Shown piece by piece: positions 7,448-14,462 of a stretch of 20,630 bases of DNA. The stretch covers positions 1-20,630 of the forward strand of contig CAKPEJ010000020.1 in the NCBI GenBank assembly GCA_934149325.1. The letters are read 5' to 3'. How positions within the stretch are numbered: the first letter of the stretch is position 1; each line of letters starts with the position of its first letter. The translations under genes and the position numbers were made by a program. This stretch comes from an uncultured Bacilli bacterium (GTDB lineage: Bacteria; Bacillota_I; Bacilli_A; RF39; UBA660). The notes under the pieces were generated by a model, which was given only the letters and a program-made list of their open reading frames with translations, had not been told where the DNA came from and did not search any database.

Positions 7448-7475
7448 TTGAAAAAAAATTTTTTTATGTTATAAT
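7448..7475 (+). promoter_or_regulatory. tRNA-Lys promoter with extended -10
   Basis: TTGAAA (7448-7453), a 16-nt spacer and TATAAT (7470-7475) preceded by TG at 7467-7468. The spacer is dominated by a run of A then T (7451-7465), which may be intrinsically curved. Confidence 0.75.
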
Positions 7476-7493
7476 GAGTAAGTAATATTTGAT

Positions 7494-7569
7494 GTCTCCT
7501 TAGCTCAGTTGGTAGAGCAACTGACTCTTAATCAGTGGGTCTGGAGTTCGAGCCTCCAAGGGGACACCA
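7494..7569 (+). tRNA. tRNA-Lys (anticodon CTT)
   Basis: The acceptor arm GTCTCCT pairs with AGGGGAC (one T-G wobble). The D-arm AGCTCAGTTGGTAGAGC is canonical, and the anticodon stem ACTGA/TCAGT closes the loop CTCTTAA with anticodon CTT, reading AAG. The T-arm contains GGTTCGAGCC-like pairing around GTTCGAG. The discriminator A is at 7566 and CCA is encoded at 7567-7569. Confidence 0.96.
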
Positions 7570-7588
7570 TTATTATTTAAAAAAACAC

Positions 7589-7618
7589 TTGACTTTTGTA
7601 TATATGTTAGTGTAAAAT
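7589..7618 (+). promoter_or_regulatory. Internal promoter for tRNA-Ile and tRNA-Glu
   Basis: TTGACT (7589-7594) is followed by TAAAAT (7613-7618) at 18 nt, or TGTAAA at 16 nt, about 25 nt before tRNA-Ile. Confidence 0.55.
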
Positions 7619-7642
7619 TAAAGAGCGTTGTTTGCTTATTAT

Positions 7643-7719
7643 GGGCCTATAGCTCAGCTGGTTAGAGTGCACGCCTGATAAGCGTGAGGTCGATGGTTCA
7701 AGTCCATCTAGGCCCACCA
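7643..7719 (+). tRNA. tRNA-Ile (anticodon GAT)
   Basis: The acceptor GGGCCTA pairs perfectly with TAGGCCC. The anticodon stem CACGC/GCGTG closes the loop CTGATAA with anticodon GAT (reads ATC and ATT). The T-loop is GTTCAAG, the discriminator is A and CCA is encoded at the 3' end. Confidence 0.97.
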
Positions 7720-7732
7720 TATTTATTTTATT

Positions 7733-7809
7733 GGCCTGTTGGTGAAGTGGCTTAACACACCGCCCTTTCACGGCGGCATTCACGGGTTCGAATCCCGTAC
7801 AGGTCACCA
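7733..7809 (+). tRNA. tRNA-Glu (anticodon TTC)
   Basis: The acceptor GGCCTGT pairs with ACAGGTC (one G-T wobble). The anticodon stem CCGCC/GGCGG closes CTTTCAC with anticodon TTC. The T-arm CGGGTTCGAATCCCG is canonical and CCA is encoded. Only 13 nt separate it from tRNA-Ile, so both are probably on one transcript. Confidence 0.97.
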
Positions 7810-7820
7810 ATTTATAAATT

Positions 7821-7847
7821 AATCCTTATTTTTTTAGGATTTTTTTT
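7821..7847 (+). terminator. Terminator of the tRNA cluster
   Basis: The stem AATCCT (7821-7826) pairs with AGGATT (7836-7841) across a T-rich 9-nt loop and runs into T residues to 7847. Confidence 0.7.
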
Positions 7848-7882
7848 ATTTTTGTACTCCTAAAAATACTCTTATATTAAAC

Positions 7883-7911
7883 TTGACTAAATATAATCAT
7901 TTTGTTATTAT
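7883..7911 (+). promoter_or_regulatory. Promoter of GNAT gene
   Basis: TTGACT (7883-7888), 17-nt spacer, TATTAT (7906-7911). The predicted transcript starts near 7918, downstream of the in-frame TTG at 7883, which supports the ATG at 7937 as the real start. Confidence 0.65.
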
Positions 7912-7936
7912 ACTTTTTGCAAAAAGGGGAGTTTAT

Positions 7937-8410
7937 ATGAAAAATATTAGGTTAGAAAGTTTTATATTAGAAGAATTTAATGAAGAAAATAATGACTATT
8001 TTAATATTGTAAGAAAGTTTGATATGGACGAGCAAATAAATAAGTACATAATTGCGACTGAAGATTCTTTTAGTGATATTGTTCATTATTATAATTTGTG
8101 TAATGATTCTATTTATAATTCTATATATTTAGTAAAATTATTAAATGGACAAATAATTGGTTCAATAGAACTTGATGGTAAAAAAGATGATCTATACATC
8201 AATTATTGTGTATTAAAAAAATTTAGAAATAATGGATATTGTACAAGATTATTAAGAGAAATAACTATGTATTTATTAAGAGAAGTAAAGAGCATTTCTT
8301 TATTAATTAAAGAAGATAATGAAAAAAGTAAGAAACTTGCATTAAAAAATGGATATAATAATGTAGGATATGATGAATATGGATTTTATAAATATCAAAT
8401 AAATGCATAA
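7937..8410 (+). CDS. GNAT family N-acetyltransferase
   Basis: The 157-aa protein has a GNAT layout: strand LVKLLNGQIIGSIELD, then YINYCVLKKFRNNGYCTRLLREIT containing a degenerate acetyl-CoA loop (R-N-N-G-Y instead of the usual Q/R-x-x-G-x-G/A), then SISLLIKEDNEKSKKLALKNGYNNVGYDEYGFYKY, which is the typical C-terminal half with the N..S..LA.K.GY pattern. GNAT enzymes transfer acetyl from acetyl-CoA to amines; the substrate here is unknown. The frame is open 18 codons further upstream, but that part overlaps the promoter, and the ribosome binding site AAAGGGGAG fits the ATG at 7937. It sits alone between tRNA genes. Confidence 0.8.
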   Translation: MKNIRLESFILEEFNEENNDYFNIVRKFDMDEQINKYIIATEDSFSDIVHYYNLCNDSIYNSIYLVKLLNGQIIGSIELDGKKDDLYINYCVLKKFRNNGYCTRLLREITMYLLREVKSISLLIKEDNEKSKKLALKNGYNNVGYDEYGFYKYQINA

Positions 8411-8416
8411 ATAATA

Positions 8417-8445
8417 TTGACCAATTAATTTTTAAATGGTAAAAT
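8417..8445 (+). promoter_or_regulatory. tRNA-Ser promoter with extended -10
   Basis: TTGACC (8417-8422), 17-nt spacer, TAAAAT (8440-8445) with TG at 8437-8438, starting 7 nt after the GNAT stop codon. Confidence 0.7.
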
Positions 8446-8458
8446 TATATTGCGTCGT

Positions 8459-8549
8459 GGAGTGATACTCAAGAGGCTGAAGAGGCGCCCCTGCTAAGGG
8501 TGTAGGGTGGGCAACTGCCGCGAGGGTTCAAATCCCTCTCACTCCGCCA
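8459..8549 (+). tRNA. tRNA-Ser (anticodon GCT)
   Basis: The acceptor GGAGTGA pairs perfectly with TCACTCC, with discriminator G and encoded CCA. The anticodon stem CGCCC/GGGTG closes the loop CTGCTAA with anticodon GCT (reads AGC and AGT). The long variable arm (about 8503-8520) and total length of 91 nt are typical of a class II serine tRNA. Confidence 0.97.
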
Positions 8550-8560
8550 TTAATGAAATT

Positions 8561-8582
8561 AATCCAAAAATGGATTTTTTTT
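8561..8582 (+). terminator. Terminator after tRNA-Ser
   Basis: Stem AATCCA/TGGATT with an AAAA loop followed by T residues to 8582. Confidence 0.75.
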
Positions 8583-8593
8583 ATTGCAAAAAT

Positions 8594-8613
8594 ATATGAA
8601 AAACTATTCATAT
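8594..8613 (+). promoter_or_regulatory. ArsR-type operator 1
   Basis: Inverted repeat ATATGAA-N6-TTCATAT, the same half-site as operator 2. It ends 4 nt upstream of the -35 of the arsR-cadA promoter. The pattern matches known SmtB/CzrA/CadC operators with TGAA...TTCA cores. Confidence 0.75.
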
Positions 8614-8617
8614 GTTA

Positions 8618-8646
8618 TTGACTTATGAATATAATAATGATAAGAT
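8618..8646 (+). promoter_or_regulatory. Promoter of the arsR-type/cadA operon
   Basis: TTGACT (8618-8623), 17-nt spacer, TAAGAT (8641-8646), lying between the two operators. Confidence 0.7.
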
Positions 8647-8647
8647 A

Positions 8648-8669
8648 CATATGAACAAAAATTCATATG
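8648..8669 (+). promoter_or_regulatory. ArsR-type operator 2
   Basis: Perfect inverted repeat CATATGAA-N6-TTCATATG starting 1 nt after the -10 element, so it covers the predicted transcription start. The ribosome binding site AAGGAA follows directly. Confidence 0.8.
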
Positions 8670-8683
8670 AAAGGAAATGTTTT

Positions 8684-9019
8684 ATGGAAATTATTATAGA
8701 TAAAGACAGGGTAAATAAAGTCTTAAAAAATATTATTGATGATGAAAAAATGTTTGAACTTGCGGAAGTATTTAAACTTTTTGGAGATACTACCAGAATG
8801 AAAATATTTTGCGCATTAAAAGAAAGTGAATTATGTGTTTATGATATTGCATATATTACAAAATGTACTCAATCAGCAATATCACACCAACTAAAACTTT
8901 TAAAAGATTCAAATCTTATTAAATCAAGAAAAGATGGGAAAGTGGTTTATTATTCACTTGATGATGATCATGTTGAGAAAATATTAGAGAAAGGACTTGA
9001 ACATATTGAAGAAATATAA
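8684..9019 (+). CDS. ArsR/SmtB family metal-sensing repressor, CadC/CzrA-like
   Basis: The 111-aa winged-helix repressor controls the metal pump encoded just downstream. The HTH region is LAEVFKLFGDTTRMKIFCAL, ELCVYDIA and TQSAISHQLKLLKDSNLIKSRKDGK, followed by the wing VVYYSL. The C-terminal helix carries D94, H96, H107 and E110, the same spacing and residues as the alpha-5 zinc site of S. aureus CadC (D101, H103, H114, E117). The Cys site used by CadC for Cd/Pb is incomplete: ELCVYD keeps one Cys where CadC has ELCVCD, and the short N-terminus has no Cys. A zinc-type inducer is thus most likely. The ATG at 8684 follows AAGGAA at 7 nt; in-frame upstream codons lie inside the operator and promoter. 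Confidence 0.92.
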   Translation: MEIIIDKDRVNKVLKNIIDDEKMFELAEVFKLFGDTTRMKIFCALKESELCVYDIAYITKCTQSAISHQLKLLKDSNLIKSRKDGKVVYYSLDDDHVEKILEKGLEHIEEI

Positions 9020-11045
9020 ATATAGATTAAATAATTTAGACTGTGCGAATTGCGCAAACAAAATAGAGGAAAGATTAAAAAAGGAGAAAAATCTTGAAAA
9101 TGTAGTTGTAAATTTTTCATCTTTAACATTATCTTTTTCATCAAATGATGACATAAAAATGGAAAATATAAACAACATTGTTACTAAAATAGAACCAGAA
9201 GTAGTAGTAACTGATATAAAGGAAAATTCAACAGTTAAGAAAAATTATAATTTAATAAGATTAATTATTGGTATTATAGTTGCGATACTTGGATTATATG
9301 TTGATTTTAATAATAGTATAGTTAATAAAATATTAATTATATTATCATATATAATTTTACTATATAGAACTTTTAAAGTTTCTATTAAAATGCTTGTTAA
9401 GTCACATACAATTAATGAAAATTTACTTATTACAGTTTCTTCAGTTGGAGCTTGTTTTGTAGAAAAACAAATGGAAGGATTAATGGTTATAATTCTTTAT
9501 GAAATAGGTAAAATATTAGAAGAAAAAGCTGTTAATAATTCTAGAAAATCTATAAAAGATTTAATGAATATAAAACAAGATTTTGCAAATAGAATTAAGA
9601 ATAATAAAACTGAAATTATAAATGTAGAAGATGTTAAAATAGGTGATATATTATTAATTAAGAAAGGTGAAAAAGTTCCTGTAGATGGTGTTGTTATAGA
9701 AGGAAGTACTAAACTTAATTTATTTTCATTAACAGGTGAAAGTGATTTACTTTTTGTTAAAGAAAATAATGAAATATTATCAGGTTCAATAAATGAAAAA
9801 GATGTAATTAAAATAAAAGCAACTAAATTATTTTTTGATAGTACTGTATCTAAAATATTATCATTAATAGAAGATGCGACAGATAAAAAATCAAAAACAG
9901 AAACATTTGTGGCTAAAATGGCTAAATATTATACACCGATAGTACTTATAATAAGCATATTAACTTTTATCTTTCTAATTTTATTTACTGATTTATCAGC
10001 ATATGAATCAATATATAGAGCACTTGTATTTTTAGTTATATCATGTCCTTGTGCCATTGCAATTTCAGTTCCATTATCATATTTTACAGGTATAGGAGTA
10101 TCAAGTAAAAATGGAATACTTGTTAAAGGTAGTAATTATCTTGATTTACTTTCTAGTGTAAACAAAATAGTGTTTGATAAAACAGGTACACTTACAAGTG
10201 GTGCATTTAATGTTACAGATTTTAAAATGTTAAATAAAGATTATGATGAAGATTATATACTAGAATTATATACACTTGGTGAAAGTTTATCAAATCATCC
10301 AATTGCTAAATCAATTGTTAATTTTACTGGAATAAGTATAGATAATAAAAATGTAAAAGATTATAAAGAATTAGAAGGTCTTGGTATAAGTTATACTTAT
10401 GATAGTAAAAATATAAAAATAGGAAATAATAAACTATTTAATATGAAAAATGATGAGGGATTAAATATATATTTATCTATAGATGATGTAGTTATATCTT
10501 GTATAAGTATAAATGATGGTATAAAGGAAAATGTATTTGAAACTTTAAAAGAATTAAAAAATAAAAATGTAGAAACATATATGTTTACTGGAGATTCAAA
10601 AGAAAATGCAATTTCAATATCACATAAATTAAATATAGATAATGTTTATTATGAACTTTTGCCAACTGAAAAATATGAAAAATTGGAAGAATTATTAACA
10701 AAAGAAAATGTGGTTGCATTTATTGGTGATGGAATTAATGATGCTCCATCACTTAAAAGGGCTGATATTGGTATATCTATGGGATCAATTGGTTCATCAT
10801 CTGCAATAGAGGCAAGTGATATTGTTATAATGGATGATGATATTAGTAAAATAAATAAAGCAATAAGTATATCAAATAAAGTAAAAAGAATAATAAAAGA
10901 AAATTTAATATTTTCTATAGGAGTAAAAATATTAATATTAATATTAAGTGTATTTGGAGTTGCGAATATGTGGCAAGCTGTTTTTGCAGATGTAGGTGTA
11001 ACAATTATTTCTATCTTAAATACACTTAGAATTATGAAAAAATAA
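9006..11045 (+). CDS. cadA: Zn2+/Cd2+-exporting P1B-type ATPase (CadA/ZntA type)
   Basis: The 679-aa membrane ATPase expels divalent soft metals. One N-terminal heavy-metal domain carries D12-C13-A-N-C16, the Asp-preceded CxxC of Zn/Cd/Pb pumps. The transmembrane CPC is at residues 347-349, the TGES actuator loop is present, and D391 of DKTGTLT is the phosphorylated Asp. Later come the NHP motif of the nucleotide-binding domain, GDGIND (D575, D579), and a last segment with GVK and FADVGVTIISILNTLR, matching the ZntA Lys and Asp that bind zinc. An upstream Glu in LYEIGKILE fits another ZntA transport residue. Start is a TTG: 9006 gives a usual MKKYKYRLNNLDC beginning, 8997 is possible. It overlaps the repressor gene by 14 nt, so translation is coupled and transcription is under the two operators. 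Confidence 0.94.
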   Translation: MKKYKYRLNNLDCANCANKIEERLKKEKNLENVVVNFSSLTLSFSSNDDIKMENINNIVTKIEPEVVVTDIKENSTVKKNYNLIRLIIGIIVAILGLYVDFNNSIVNKILIILSYIILLYRTFKVSIKMLVKSHTINENLLITVSSVGACFVEKQMEGLMVIILYEIGKILEEKAVNNSRKSIKDLMNIKQDFANRIKNNKTEIINVEDVKIGDILLIKKGEKVPVDGVVIEGSTKLNLFSLTGESDLLFVKENNEILSGSINEKDVIKIKATKLFFDSTVSKILSLIEDATDKKSKTETFVAKMAKYYTPIVLIISILTFIFLILFTDLSAYESIYRALVFLVISCPCAIAISVPLSYFTGIGVSSKNGILVKGSNYLDLLSSVNKIVFDKTGTLTSGAFNVTDFKMLNKDYDEDYILELYTLGESLSNHPIAKSIVNFTGISIDNKNVKDYKELEGLGISYTYDSKNIKIGNNKLFNMKNDEGLNIYLSIDDVVISCISINDGIKENVFETLKELKNKNVETYMFTGDSKENAISISHKLNIDNVYYELLPTEKYEKLEELLTKENVVAFIGDGINDAPSLKRADIGISMGSIGSSSAIEASDIVIMDDDISKINKAISISNKVKRIIKENLIFSIGVKILILILSVFGVANMWQAVFADVGVTIISILNTLRIMKK

Positions 11046-11047
11046 TG

Positions 11048-11076
11048 ACTATTAAGTAAAATTAATAGTTTTTTTT
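11048..11076 (+). terminator. Terminator of metal efflux operon
   Basis: Perfect 8-bp stem ACTATTAA/TTAATAGT with a GTAAAA loop, followed by T residues to 11076, 3 nt after the cadA stop. Confidence 0.8.
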
Positions 11077-11110
11077 ATTTTTTAGGGGGTTTTTAAGTAT
11101 AAATCGCGTA

Positions 11111-11134
11111 TATAATTATTAGGAGGATAATTAT
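11111..11134 (+). promoter_or_regulatory. -10 element and ribosome binding site in a palindrome, upstream of MacB-like exporter
   Basis: TATAAT at 11111-11116 has no good -35 (GGTTTT at 17 nt). The 8-mer ATAATTAT occurs at 11112-11119 and 11127-11134, is self-complementary, and flanks TAGGAGG, so the ribosome binding site would be in the loop of an AT-only hairpin directly before the ATG. Confidence 0.4.
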
Positions 11135-13018
11135 ATGAGTTTAGAATTAAAAAATATAGTAAAAAAATATAATAATGAAAAAGAAAAAATATTAGATGAT
11201 GTAAATATAACATTTTCAAAAGGTGAATTTGTTTCTATTTTAGGTGAAAGTGGATCAGGTAAATCTACCTTAATGAATATAATAGGTGGACTGGATTTAA
11301 ATTATTCTGGTAACGTAATGTATAATAATAGAAAGTTGGAAAAATCTAATGTTGATGATTATAGAAAAAATAAAATAGGTTTTATATTTCAATCATTTAA
11401 TTTATTTTCACATTTAACAGCTTTTGAAAATGTTAAATTGGTTCAAGAAATAAATTCTAATAGTGATTCGGATAAAATTATTGATTTATTTAAAAAATTG
11501 AATATAGAAGATATAATGGATAAAAAACCAAATCAATTATCAGGTGGACAAAAACAAAGAGTCGCAATTGCAAGAGCGCTTATTAATGATCCTGAAATAA
11601 TTCTTGCAGATGAACCGACAGGAGCGCTTGATAATAAAAATACAAGTAATATAATAAAAATTTTAAAAGATATATCAAAAGAAGGTAAAATTGTAATTAT
11701 TGTTACTCATTCAGAAGAAGTTGCTAAAAATTCATCTAGAATTATAAAAATAAATGATGGAAAAGTTTTAATTGATAAAACTAATTATGTAACTGATATA
11801 ACTTATAATGAAAATAAATTAACTAAAAAAAGAAAAATAAGTATATTTTCACTTTTAAAAATTGCATTTAGAAATTTAAAGAAAAATATAAAAAGAAATT
11901 TACTTATTATACTTGGAACTTCAATAGGAATATTTAGTATATCATTTATGCTATTTTTAAATTCAGGTATAAAAAAATATATTAATGATCAATTAGTTAA
12001 TAGTGAAAATGCAAATGTTATAGAAGTAAAAAAGAGTAATGATATATTAAAAGAAGAAAAGTTTGAAAATGAAGATATAGAAAAGATAAGTAATATAAAT
12101 CATGTTAATAAAGTATATAAAAATACGTCTATATCAGGTTTATCAAGTATAAATTATTTAGATAAAAAATATGAATTGATGTCACTTAGTACTTATACAA
12201 ATATTAATAAAAAAGAATTAAAATATGGAAATGTTTGTAAAGATAATGAAATAGTGATTTCAGAATATTTAGCTAAAAGTATGATAAATAATATTAAATC
12301 TTTAATTGGAAAAGAAGTAACTTTATATCTTTTAGAAAATTCAAAACCACTTATAATGGAAAAAAAGGTTATAATATCAGGAATAATAAAAAATACTAAT
12401 AATGAATTTATAGATAACATGAATTTTGCATATATTCCATATAATAGTTTAGAAAAAATGTATTCTGATAATAATATAAAACTTAATCCTACAAATTTAA
12501 GTATTAAAATAGATAATATAAAAAATAGTGATAGTGTAAAAAAAAGATTAGATTTTTATAATTATTCACATTCTAATATGAGTAAAATGATTGATAGCAT
12601 TACTAAATATATTGATATAATAACATTTATTCTTATTGGTATATCAGGTGTATCTCTTGTTGTTTCATCTATAATGATATTTATAATTATGTATATTAAT
12701 GTGATTGAAAGAACAAAAGAAATAGGAATATTAAAATCTCTTGGTTGTAAAGAGACAAATATAAAATTAATATTTGTTTTAGAATCATTTTTAATTGGTT
12801 TATTTTCAGGAATATATGGATGTTTAGCGTCTAGCATTATAACAAAAATTATTAATTCATATACATTGAGTAAATATAAATCTTTATTTATAGATATAAA
12901 TTTAAAATATGTTTTTATAACTATTCTTATAAGTATATTTATAAGTGTAGTATCAGGACTTAAACCTTCTATTAAAGCTTCAAAATTAGATCCAGTAGAG
13001 TCACTTAGATATGAGTAG
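11135..13018 (+). CDS. MacB-like ABC transporter, fused ATPase and permease
   Basis: The 627-aa protein fuses an ATPase domain (about 1-220) to an FtsX-type permease. ATPase motifs are complete: Walker A G37 to T45 (GESGSGKST), Q-loop FQSFNLF, signature LSGGQKQR from residue 135, Walker B ILADEP with D159 and E160, and switch H192. After a linker comes the first membrane helix (about 255-277), then an extracytoplasmic MacB-like domain (about 280-480), then three helices (about 490-515, 545-570, 590-612) with the ERTKEIGILKSLGCKE loop. The end DPVESLRYE is typical. Family members export peptides, antibiotics or lipid-linked substrates, or work mechanically in the envelope; the substrate is unknown. 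It has its own ribosome binding site AGGAGG and stands alone. Confidence 0.9.
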   Translation: MSLELKNIVKKYNNEKEKILDDVNITFSKGEFVSILGESGSGKSTLMNIIGGLDLNYSGNVMYNNRKLEKSNVDDYRKNKIGFIFQSFNLFSHLTAFENVKLVQEINSNSDSDKIIDLFKKLNIEDIMDKKPNQLSGGQKQRVAIARALINDPEIILADEPTGALDNKNTSNIIKILKDISKEGKIVIIVTHSEEVAKNSSRIIKINDGKVLIDKTNYVTDITYNENKLTKKRKISIFSLLKIAFRNLKKNIKRNLLIILGTSIGIFSISFMLFLNSGIKKYINDQLVNSENANVIEVKKSNDILKEEKFENEDIEKISNINHVNKVYKNTSISGLSSINYLDKKYELMSLSTYTNINKKELKYGNVCKDNEIVISEYLAKSMINNIKSLIGKEVTLYLLENSKPLIMEKKVIISGIIKNTNNEFIDNMNFAYIPYNSLEKMYSDNNIKLNPTNLSIKIDNIKNSDSVKKRLDFYNYSHSNMSKMIDSITKYIDIITFILIGISGVSLVVSSIMIFIIMYINVIERTKEIGILKSLGCKETNIKLIFVLESFLIGLFSGIYGCLASSIITKIINSYTLSKYKSLFIDINLKYVFITILISIFISVVSGLKPSIKASKLDPVESLRYE

Positions 13019-13054
13019 TTTCTACTTTTACCTAGTGTCTTTTTCTTTTATTCA

Positions 13055-13063
13055 TGATATAAT
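13055..13063 (+). promoter_or_regulatory. Extended -10 promoter of lspA operon
   Basis: TGATATAAT (13055-13063) is a consensus extended -10; the -35 position holds only GTGTCT. It lies 17 nt before the ATG. Confidence 0.5.
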
Positions 13064-13080
13064 TATAATAGGTGATAAAA

Positions 13081-13524
13081 ATGAAATTAATAGCTTTATT
13101 TTCTTTTATTATAATAACTATAGATAGAATAATAAAAATATTAATAGAAAATTTTTTACAATTTGGAATAAGAAATAAAGTTATCAATAATTTTTTCTAT
13201 TTAACTTTTTGTAAAAATGAAGGTGCAGCTTTTTCAATTTTCTATGGAAAAACTATATTTTTTATTGTAGTAGCTGCATTTGCGGTATACTTTTTATATA
13301 AATCTATAAAAAATAAGCAAAAATTAAAAAAATTTGATATAATATGTTACAGCTTATTATTTGGTGGAATTGTTGGTAATCTTATAGATAGATTATTATA
13401 TGGATATGTAATAGATTACTTAGACTTTGAATTATTTAATTATAATTTTGCAATCTTTAATTTTGCTGACATATGTATAGTTTTAGGTGCGCTTATTTTA
13501 CTTTTAAAAAAAGATAATGAATAA
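13081..13524 (+). CDS. lspA: Lipoprotein signal peptidase (signal peptidase II)
   Basis: The 147-aa, four-helix membrane aspartyl protease removes signal peptides from prolipoproteins after lipidation. Conserved features are D15 in the first helix, NEGAAFS (46-52), GNLIDRL (99-105), D112 in YVIDYLDF and D130 in FNFADI; D112 and D130 are the expected catalytic pair. The GTG at 13072 is part of the AGGTGA ribosome binding site, so the ATG at 13081 is chosen. The next gene starts 15 nt after the stop; an lspA-rluD pair is also found in B. subtilis (lspA-ylyB). Confidence 0.95.
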   Translation: MKLIALFSFIIITIDRIIKILIENFLQFGIRNKVINNFFYLTFCKNEGAAFSIFYGKTIFFIVVAAFAVYFLYKSIKNKQKLKKFDIICYSLLFGGIVGNLIDRLLYGYVIDYLDFELFNYNFAIFNFADICIVLGALILLLKKDNE

Positions 13525-13539
13525 AAGGAAGTGATAAGG

Positions 13540-14448
13540 ATGAATGAAAAAACATTAATAGTAGATACTGATAAAGAAATTAGAATAGATCAATATTTAT
13601 CTTCTATTGAGGAATTAGAATTAACAAGAGCTAAAATACAAAAAATGATTTCAAGTGGATTTATATTGGTAAATGATAAAAAAATAAAAAATAGTTATAA
13701 GGTATCGAATAATGATAAAGTGTTAATAAAAGAATATCATGAAGATACAAGTATAAAAAAAGAAAAAATGCCTTTGGACATAGTTTATGAAGATGATGAT
13801 GTAATTGTTGTGAATAAAAAAAGTGGAGTAGTTGTTCATCCTTCAATAGGTAATACAAGTGGTACCCTTGTTAATGGTTTAATGTATTATGGAAAAAATT
13901 TAAGTAAAGTAAATGGAGAATTTAGACCAGGTATTGTACATAGAATTGATAAAGATACAAGTGGGCTTTTACTTGTTGCAAAAAATGATAGAGCTCATGC
14001 AGTGTTAGCAGAACAACTTAAAAATAAAACTGTTAATAGAAAATATGTTGCACTTGTATCAGGTGTTATAAATCATGATACAGGAACTATTGATGCACCT
14101 ATAGGTAGAGATAAAAATGATAGAAAGAAAATGGCAGTAACAAGTGAAAACTCAAAGGATGCAGTTACTCATTTTAGAGTTTTAGAAAGATATAAAAATG
14201 CTACTTTAATAGAATGTAAACTAGAAACAGGAAGAACACACCAAATAAGAGTTCATATGAAATATATAGGACATCCTGTAATTAATGATCCTGTTTATGG
14301 TCATAAGAAAAATATTAATAATTTTGGTCAATTACTTCATGCTAAAACTATAGGATTTATTCATCCAACAACTGGTGAATATATGGAATTTGATAGTGAT
14401 TTACCTGATGAATTTATTGATATATTAAATAAATATAAAGAAAAGTAA
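13540..14448 (+). CDS. RluA/RluD family pseudouridine synthase
   Basis: The 302-aa enzyme converts uridine to pseudouridine in RNA, most likely 23S rRNA. The N-terminal S4 RNA-binding domain (about 12-75) includes RIDQYLS and TRAKIQKMISSGFILVN. The catalytic domain has D137 in HRIDKDTSGLLLVAKN, then LAEQLKNKTVNRKYVALV and the GRTHQIRVHMKYIGHPVIND motif. Length and domain order match RluD/YlyB. A GTG at 13531 is in frame but forms part of the AAAGGAAGTG ribosome binding region. It is second in the lspA operon; the exact target uridines cannot be read from sequence. Confidence 0.92.
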   Translation: MNEKTLIVDTDKEIRIDQYLSSIEELELTRAKIQKMISSGFILVNDKKIKNSYKVSNNDKVLIKEYHEDTSIKKEKMPLDIVYEDDDVIVVNKKSGVVVHPSIGNTSGTLVNGLMYYGKNLSKVNGEFRPGIVHRIDKDTSGLLLVAKNDRAHAVLAEQLKNKTVNRKYVALVSGVINHDTGTIDAPIGRDKNDRKKMAVTSENSKDAVTHFRVLERYKNATLIECKLETGRTHQIRVHMKYIGHPVINDPVYGHKKNINNFGQLLHAKTIGFIHPTTGEYMEFDSDLPDEFIDILNKYKEK

Positions 14449-14462
14449 AAAGGAGGTATTAA

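Noticed and set aside
7424..7470. AAACAT...ATGTTT plus A-run/T-run after the LOG-like gene as a terminator
   Set aside because: The stem is short with a long loop, and the A/T run is better explained as the spacer of the tRNA-Lys promoter.
7607..7810. A 67-aa minus-strand reading frame across tRNA-Ile and tRNA-Glu, with GLEPSTSRLSGVHSNQLSYRP-like content
   Set aside because: This is the well-known artefact obtained by translating the antisense strand of tRNA genes; no ribosome binding site, and the tRNAs explain the sequence fully.
13014..13029. Small hairpin AGTAG/CTACT at the end of the MacB-like gene
   Set aside because: Five base pairs with a 3-nt loop and only three T residues; too weak to call a terminator.
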